From an uncultured Chloroflexota bacterium (GTDB lineage Bacteria; Chloroflexota; Limnocylindria; Limnocylindrales; CSP1-4), in the NCBI GenBank assembly GCA_903930745.1, contig CAIYZX010000587.1:1-8348 (forward strand): a stretch of DNA of 8,348 nucleotides. The letters are read 5' to 3'. The notes below the pieces were generated by a model that worked only from the letters and a program-made list of their open reading frames with translations, had not been told where the DNA came from and ran no database searches. Positions 1 through 4,136 of the stretch are shown here, one piece after another. The position numbers and the translations under genes are program-made. How positions within the stretch are numbered: position 1 is the stretch's first letter; each line of letters begins with the position of its first letter.

Positions 1-1
1 C

Positions 2-31
2 ATCTGGCAGTACCTCCGCGCTGGCCGCTAG
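2..31 (+). CDS. Possible 3' tail of an upstream plus-strand gene (partial)
   Basis: The second frame reads IWQYLRAGR and then stops at TAG (29-31). Only nine residues are visible, so no family can be named. The short mix of aromatic and basic residues would suit a protein C-terminus. The stop falls on the same CTAG tetranucleotide that carries the stop of the convergent minus-strand gene, which is what a tightly packed convergent pair would look like. Chance is a serious alternative, because any 30-base stretch can end in a stop. Confidence 0.25.
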   Translation: MWQYLRAGR

Positions 32-1365
32 GACGCGTCGCCGCCCGCGGCGGCTTCGGTGATGGAGCGCTCCTGCGCCGCGCGACCCGGCCACTCGGCC
101 GTCTCGTCACGGCAGGTGCCGTGCCACGCGACGAGATCGCGCAGCGCGCGTTCCCAGGTGGCCTGGTCGTTGTGGACGAGCCGCGCCACGAAGCGGGCAC
201 GGGCCGCCGCGAGGGTGGGCAGCGCCGCGAGCGCCAGACGGTACCGGAGGGCCTCGGGCTTCGCGAGCGACGCGGTCGGCAGGGCCATGGGCTCGCGCAG
301 GAACCTGGCGTCGATGAGCGCCTCGGAGATCTCCGCGACCGCGGCCTCATAGGAACCGGGAAGCAGCGCGCCCGAGAAGGACGCGCGGGGCGCGACGCGG
401 AACAGGTACGTCGCGTGCGACCCCTCGCTGACCAGCTCCATCGCCACGAGGTTGCCGGGGAGGCCAACCAGGAACCAGGTCCTCGCGGCATCGGTGGCGC
501 CGGGACGCTCCGGGGCGGTGGCCAGCCAGCGGGGCGCGTTCTCGCCGCCGGCAGCGGCCCGCAGCGCGCGATACGAGGCGTCGAACGGCGGCGTGTCCAG
601 GACCGCGGTCTCCAGCAGCGGCCAGGCGGGACCCAGCGCGGCCGGGGAGATGGCGTGCCCCTCCAGCAGCAGCGAGGCGGCGAGGCGCCGCTCGCCGAAG
701 CCGGCGTCCGGCAGGAACCCGCCGGTGATGGCCGCGGCGTCCGCGTGGGCGCCATCGCGCAGGGCCGTCCAGCGGTCCGCGTGGGCCTTGGAGATCGCGC
801 CCATGCGCAGCAATCGGAGTGACGGAGCGCCCCCGGGCGCCGCGGGCAGTGACCGCCCGGTGCCCGTCACGGAGATGCCGCCAACCGAGGTGTCCAGGGC
901 CACGGCGCCGATGTCCGCGCGCCGGATCCGCCGCACCGCGTGGCGCTCGTCCACGGGCGCGAGGACCACGCCACGGTCGTGGTACAGCAGCTGGGCCACG
1001 CCGGAGTCGCCCGGCGCCTCGTACTCCACGAGGTCGATGGAAGCGGACGCCGGCACCTCCACCAGGCCATCCGCCAGCCGCTGGCGCAGGCGCCCGTCCC
1101 GCAGGGACTTCGCGAGCAGGCCCGTCATCTGGCCGAACCGCTCGAACGCCCAGCGCTCCGCCAGGGGTCCGGTGCCCAGCGCGATCCGGACCGCGCCCGC
1201 GTCCACCACGATGGACGAGAGGTCGCGGAACGCGGCCGCCACCGGTGCCGCGCTGTCGGTGCCGATCGTCAACCCGTCGGCGGTCAGCGTGACCACCACG
1301 GGGCTCGCGGTGCCGTCCGGACGGCGCCCCTCGCCGCGGAGGACCACCGGTGCCTGATCGCTCAT
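28..1365 (-). CDS. Conserved-looking hypothetical protein, possible tandem PH-like modules
   Basis: This is a 445-residue soluble protein that I do not recognise. It has no signal peptide, no hydrophobic membrane segment and no catalytic motif that I can see. The first ~100 residues look like a beta-rich module: a strand around VVVTLTADGLTIG, then FRDLSSIVV, then a strand ending in WAFERFG, closed by a basic helix ending RLRQRLADGL. A second, similar pattern (QLLYHDRGVVLAPV, then RRADIGAV, then a helix near residues 190-215) follows it. This resembles two PH-like folds, an inference from strand and helix pattern only. The C-terminal ~150 residues include a beta stretch (WFLVGLPGNLVAMEL, then ATYLFRVAP) and long Ala/Arg-rich helices. 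The ATG at 1363-1365 is chosen because the frame stays open upstream only as unstructured, Arg/Ser-rich translation. No good Shine-Dalgarno precedes it, so the start is less certain than the frame. It diverges from the corrinoid operon and may be functionally unrelated to it. Confidence 0.8.
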   Translation of the reverse strand: MSDQAPVVLRGEGRRPDGTASPVVVTLTADGLTIGTDSAAPVAAAFRDLSSIVVDAGAVRIALGTGPLAERWAFERFGQMTGLLAKSLRDGRLRQRLADGLVEVPASASIDLVEYEAPGDSGVAQLLYHDRGVVLAPVDERHAVRRIRRADIGAVALDTSVGGISVTGTGRSLPAAPGGAPSLRLLRMGAISKAHADRWTALRDGAHADAAAITGGFLPDAGFGERRLAASLLLEGHAISPAALGPAWPLLETAVLDTPPFDASYRALRAAAGGENAPRWLATAPERPGATDAARTWFLVGLPGNLVAMELVSEGSHATYLFRVAPRASFSGALLPGSYEAAVAEISEALIDARFLREPMALPTASLAKPEALRYRLALAALPTLAAARARFVARLVHNDQATWERALRDLVAWHGTCRDETAEWPGRAAQERSITEAAAGGDAS

Positions 1366-1446
1366 CGGGAGAGGCTCGTTCGCGTCGTCATGGCGCGCAT
1401 CGTACGGGCCGGAGTGCCAGTCGTGTCGTGGATGCGTCACGGACCC

Positions 1447-1473
1447 TGCGGATGCCCCATGGCGGGCCCCGCA
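1447..1473. repeat. Imperfect inverted repeat (hairpin) in the operon leader region
   Basis: TGCGG (1447-1451) can pair with CCGCA (1469-1473), and inside it GCCC (1454-1457) pairs with GGGC (1464-1467) around a six-base loop. This makes a nine-pair stem with a small asymmetric bulge. It is followed by the perfect palindrome GGGTACCC (1477-1484) and an overlapping CCCC/GGGG stem (1482-1485 with 1491-1494). In DNA this GC-rich, chance palindromes are common, so a role as operator or RNA structure is only a possibility. Confidence 0.3.
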
Positions 1474-1558
1474 ATCGGGTACCCCACGCAGGGGGGATGC
1501 ATGCGCCTTCCGGGCCTGTTCCTGCGGTTGGCACAGGCGCACGATCACCGCAGGTATC

Positions 1559-1566
1559 GAGGAGGG
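1559..1566 (+). promoter_or_regulatory. Strong Shine-Dalgarno for the corrinoid protein gene
   Basis: GAGGAGGG ends four bases before the ATG at 1571 and closely matches the complement of the 16S rRNA 3' end. It fixes the start of the first operon gene and suggests efficient translation. Confidence 0.75.
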
Positions 1567-1570
1567 CCCA

Positions 1571-2308
1571 ATGCCCCTGCATTCCGAAGGCGCCATCGCG
1601 GCACTGGAGCGTGCGCTCCTGGCGATGGACCGCGTCACCGCGTACCGCATCCTGACCGGGCGGGACGACACGGGGTCCGCTCTCGTGCCGGGCCTGGATG
1701 GAGCCTCCATCCCGCCCATCCCCCTCGAGCGCGTGGACGCGCTCCTGGTGCCCGTCCTCCGGTCCATCGGCAACGGCTGGGGCGCGGGTTCCGTCGCGCT
1801 CTCCCAGGTGTACATGTCCGCCCGGATCGCGGAGGAGATCATCTCCCGCGTGGCACCGGTGGAGCGGCCGGTGCGCGATCCCGCCCCCGTCATTGGCCTC
1901 GCCACGCTCGAGGACCGCCACGAGCTGGGCAAGCGCATCGTGGGGATCAGCCTGCGCGCCGTTGGCTACCCGGTCATCGACTACGGCTCCGGCATCACCG
2001 CCGAGGAGCTGGCGGACCGGGCCGCCGAGGATGGTGTCCAGGTGCTCCTCGTCTCCACCCTCATGCTTCGCGCCTCGATGCGCGTGAGCGTCCTTGCCGC
2101 GCGACTGGGCGAGCTCGCGGCCCGGCCGCGTCTCGTGGTGGGCGGTGCGCCGTACCTGTTCGACGAGAGCCTCTGGAGGGAGGTTGGCGCGGACGCGATG
2201 GGCCGCTCGGCCGCCGATGCGATCGACCTCGTGGACCTCCAGCGCCCGCACGTGCCGGTGCTGGTCCGGACCGGCAACGGCACGGAAGCGACGGGGGCGC
2301 AGGCATGA
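1571..2308 (+). CDS. Corrinoid (cobalamin-binding) protein, MtbC/MtaC-like
   Basis: This 245-residue cytosolic protein should carry a corrinoid cofactor and act as the methyl carrier between a donor and the UroD-like partner encoded next. Residues ~1-95 form a helical cap domain. Its GNGWGAGSVALSQVY stretch matches the W-x-x-G pattern that covers the upper cobalamin face in this family. Residues ~105-235 form the Rossmann-like B12-binding domain. It contains the base-off signature D115-x-H117-x-x-G120 (His117 would be the lower axial cobalt ligand), S162-T-L in the nucleotide-tail pocket, and G191-G192-A near the end of the sheet. The order and length fit stand-alone carrier proteins of methylamine, methanol or methoxy-compound methyltransferase systems. 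Compared with those, the stretch at ~32-45 between the first cap helices looks extended. Base-off binding follows from the DxHxxG motif; the methylated substrate cannot be read from sequence. The stop overlaps the next start by ATGA, implying translational coupling. A corrinoid-based sensor is an alternative. Confidence 0.92.
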   Translation: MPLHSEGAIAALERALLAMDRVTAYRILTGRDDTGSALVPGLDGASIPPIPLERVDALLVPVLRSIGNGWGAGSVALSQVYMSARIAEEIISRVAPVERPVRDPAPVIGLATLEDRHELGKRIVGISLRAVGYPVIDYGSGITAEELADRAAEDGVQVLLVSTLMLRASMRVSVLAARLGELAARPRLVVGGAPYLFDESLWREVGADAMGRSAADAIDLVDLQRPHVPVLVRTGNGTEATGAQA

Positions 2309-3366
2309 GCACGATGAACGCGCCCGTCGTGACGCGCCTCGAGCGTGTCACGGCGGCCCTCCAGCGACGCGAGGCGGACCGCGTCCCCGTTGGCCTCGCC
2401 GTGGGCCTCCACGGCGCCCGTGAGCTGGGCATCACCCTCCGGGAGCTCTTCAGCGATCCGCGCAACGTGGTGGAGGCGGACCTCCGCATGTTCGCCAAGT
2501 ACGGGTCTGACATCCTGGCCGCCACGTGGTTCGCGCCGATGGAGCACGAGGCATGGGGCGGCGAGGTCCTCTGGTTCGACGACGGCCCGCCCAACGCCGG
2601 CGCGCCCGTCATCCGGGGCGCGGAGTCCATCGCGCGGCTGGAGGCGCCCCGCGTGGGCGATCTGCCCCGTGGCCGCTGGATGCTGGAGGCGATCGCGGAG
2701 ATGCGCCGCCGGCTCGGTCCGGACGTGCCCATCCTCGGCGGCGTCGTCAGCCCGCACTCGCTGCCCGTGATGCTGATGGGCTTTGAGGCCTACCTCAACC
2801 TGATCCTGGAGCGGCGGGACCTGTACGAGCGGCTGACCGCGACGATCGAGGAGTGGACCGTGGCGTGGGGCAACGCCCAGCTGGCCGCCGGCGCCACGGC
2901 CCTCGCGTACTTCGATCCGGTCGCCTCGTCCACGATCCTGCCCCCCGACCTGTATCGCGAGACGGGCTTCCCGGTGGCCAGGCGGACGATCTCGCGGCTG
3001 AATGGACCAACCGTCACGTTCCTTGCCTCCGGGCGATCGCTGCCGGTCATCCCGGATCTCGTCCGGACCGGGACCCTCGCGATCGGCCCCAGCGTCATGG
3101 ACGACATGCAGGAGGTCGTCGCAGCCTGCCGGGGCAAGGCCACCATCGTGGGCAATCTCAACGGGATCGAGATGCGCCATTGGACGCCCCAGCAGGCGGA
3201 GGCCAAGGTCAGGGAGCTGATCTCGGCTGCCGCGCCCGGGGGCGGCCTGATCGTCTGCGACAACCACGGAGAGATCCCGATCCAGGTGCCGGAGGAGACC
3301 ATCCTCGCCATCTCGGAGGCGGTCAGAACGTGGGGGCGGTTCCCGATCGCGGGTGGCGATGGATGA
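2305..3366 (+). CDS. UroD/MtaA-superfamily cobamide methyltransferase-like protein
   Basis: This 353-residue protein has the uroporphyrinogen-decarboxylase-type TIM-barrel pattern: an N-terminal ERVTAALQRREADRVPV opening, a central VVSPHSLPVMLMG element, AYFDPVASS, and a C-terminal VGNLNG then DNHGEIP. Homologues next to corrinoid proteins usually move a methyl group between the carrier and a thiol or other acceptor, and that is the likely role here. True heme-pathway UroD is unlikely given the corrinoid neighbour and the absence of heme genes. In classical MtaA/MtbA a His-x-Cys pair plus a distal Cys binds the zinc that activates coenzyme M. Here the matching loop reads F239-L-A-S-G243, so both first ligands appear lost. 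Cys318 and His321 sit in the C-terminal loop where the distal Cys lies. My recollection is that ASGR and DNHGEIP mark an uncharacterised clade that travels with this type of corrinoid protein. The ATG start overlaps the upstream stop by 4 bp. In-frame coding upstream of 2305 belongs to another gene. Confidence 0.88.
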   Translation: MSTMNAPVVTRLERVTAALQRREADRVPVGLAVGLHGARELGITLRELFSDPRNVVEADLRMFAKYGSDILAATWFAPMEHEAWGGEVLWFDDGPPNAGAPVIRGAESIARLEAPRVGDLPRGRWMLEAIAEMRRRLGPDVPILGGVVSPHSLPVMLMGFEAYLNLILERRDLYERLTATIEEWTVAWGNAQLAAGATALAYFDPVASSTILPPDLYRETGFPVARRTISRLNGPTVTFLASGRSLPVIPDLVRTGTLAIGPSVMDDMQEVVAACRGKATIVGNLNGIEMRHWTPQQAEAKVRELISAAAPGGGLIVCDNHGEIPIQVPEETILAISEAVRTWGRFPIAGGDG

Positions 3367-4009
3367 CCGGGCCGCACTGGACGCCGCCCTCGAGCGGGCT
3401 GCAGCTGCGGAGGCCACCGCGGCCGAGTACGCGCTCGCCCTGGACATCCTGGGGCGCCTCGCCGGCGTGACGTCGGAGGATGCCGTCGCCGACGTCGTCC
3501 TGGAGTTCGCGCAGCTGGTCCTCGGTGCCGCGCGTGCCCGCCTGATCACGCTGGACCGCTGGGGTCGCGCGTCGTGGGCCTGGACCTCCGATGCGTCCGG
3601 TGGCCTCACGCGCATCGCGGGTGACGGGCTGCCCTCGCACACCGCGCGGACCCTGGAGGTGACCGCCTCGGGCATTCACGTCCCCATCGTCGTCGGCGAC
3701 CGGCTGGTCGCGCATCTCGACCTGGAGGACCTGGCTGTCCCGGGCGAGGCCGGGCGGTACGGCAACACGGTCCTGACCATCGCGAGGGTTGCCGCCATGG
3801 CGCTGGCAGCGGCGCGGGCGACGCACGGCCTGGTTCCCATCTGCGCGTCGTGCCGGTCCGTGCGCGACCGGCAGGGCGCCTGGCACCCGCTGGAACGCTG
3901 GCTGTCCGCGACCTCGGAGGTCCAGTTCAGCCACGGGCTGTGCCCGTCGTGCCTCGTCCTCGCGGAGCGCGAGGCCGGCCTCGCGCCGGAGCGCGACACC
4001 CGGGCGTAG
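3359..4009 (+). CDS. GAF-like sensor protein with C-terminal four-cysteine module
   Basis: This small cytosolic protein has 216 residues from ATG 3359; a GTG at 3353 would add two. A short Ala/Glu-rich helix (residues 1-30) leads into an alpha/beta region to ~155 that looks like a divergent GAF domain: strands at ARLITLDRWG, then WAWTSDA, then GIHVPIVVGDRLVAHLDLED. The C-terminal part is distinctive: C162-x-x-C165, a WHPLERW segment, then F-S-H192-G-L-C195-P-S-C198. This PICASC...SHGxCPxC unit recurs at the ends of PAS, GAF and receiver-domain signalling proteins. The four cysteines look like a zinc ribbon or a redox switch; its biochemistry is not established to my knowledge. There is no kinase or DNA-binding domain, so it probably senses and relays to a partner. 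It overlaps the UroD-like gene by 8 bp (14 bp with the GTG start), so the three genes should be co-transcribed. It is the only candidate cytosolic regulator for the corrinoid pair in this window. Confidence 0.85.
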   Translation: MDDRAALDAALERAAAAEATAAEYALALDILGRLAGVTSEDAVADVVLEFAQLVLGAARARLITLDRWGRASWAWTSDASGGLTRIAGDGLPSHTARTLEVTASGIHVPIVVGDRLVAHLDLEDLAVPGEAGRYGNTVLTIARVAAMALAAARATHGLVPICASCRSVRDRQGAWHPLERWLSATSEVQFSHGLCPSCLVLAEREAGLAPERDTRA

Positions 4010-4030
4010 GTTGCACCGCCAAGGCCGCCG

Positions 4031-4048
4031 GGCCTGGTGGTGCAGGCC
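4031..4048. repeat. Perfect 6-bp inverted repeat after the operon
   Basis: GGCCTG (4031-4036) and CAGGCC (4043-4048) form a perfect GC-rich stem with a six-base loop, 22 bases past the stop of the GAF-like gene. It lies where a terminator for the corrinoid operon would be expected. No U-rich tract follows, so intrinsic termination in the E. coli sense is not supported. It could be a non-canonical terminator, an RNA-end stabiliser or chance. The rest of the 127-bp gap (4010-4136) shows no clear promoter: TTGCGG at 4082-4087 is a weak -35 with no matching -10. Confidence 0.3.
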
Positions 4049-4126
4049 GACACCCGCCCCCACGGACGGGGTCTCAACAGGTTGCGGGTTCATCAGGCAC
4101 CATGTGGTCACCGCCAACACAGCAGT

Positions 4127-4133
4127 GAGGTGA
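4127..4133 (+). promoter_or_regulatory. Shine-Dalgarno deciding the GTG start of the kinase-like gene
   Basis: GAGGTGA is a seven-base match to the anti-Shine-Dalgarno complement and lies three bases before GTG at 4137. It supports GTG as initiator where no ATG is nearby in frame. Confidence 0.7.
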
Positions 4134-4136
4134 ACC

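Larger units (their letters stand above)
1366..1570. promoter_or_regulatory. Divergent intergenic spacer with GC-rich palindromes
   Basis: This 205-bp spacer separates the minus-strand hypothetical gene from the corrinoid operon, so promoters for both should lie here. On the minus strand TACGAT (1404-1399) is a fair -10 match for the leftward gene, but no convincing -35 precedes it. On the plus strand TTGGCA (1528-1533) resembles a -35, but no good -10 sits 16-18 bases after it. Between 1447 and 1502 there are several self-complementary elements, listed separately. I looked for the conserved boxes of a cobalamin riboswitch, which would make sense upstream of a corrinoid protein, and did not see them. 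Confidence 0.4.

Noticed and set aside
1366..1570. Cobalamin riboswitch ahead of the corrinoid gene
   Set aside because: I looked for the B12-box and its flanking conserved stems and found no match; only unspecific GC palindromes are present.
1366..1938. N-terminal extension of the minus-strand hypothetical protein
   Set aside because: The extra 191 residues are Arg/Ser/Pro-rich, cross the whole spacer and run antisense to the corrinoid gene.
1388..2251. A 287-codon minus-strand open frame opposite the corrinoid gene
   Set aside because: The plus strand has a strong Shine-Dalgarno and a clear DxHxxG corrinoid domain; the antisense translation is His/Gly/Asp/Arg-rich filler.
940..2304. In-frame extension upstream of the UroD-like gene
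   Set aside because: The stretch overlaps the minus-strand gene and the corrinoid gene and is low-complexity. The ATG at 2305 overlaps the previous stop by ATGA and opens directly into the family's N-terminus.
2305..3366. Heme-pathway uroporphyrinogen decarboxylase (hemE)
   Set aside because: The gene is coupled to a corrinoid protein, carries the DNHGEIP and ASGR signatures instead of the HemE N-terminal substrate motif, and has no heme neighbours.
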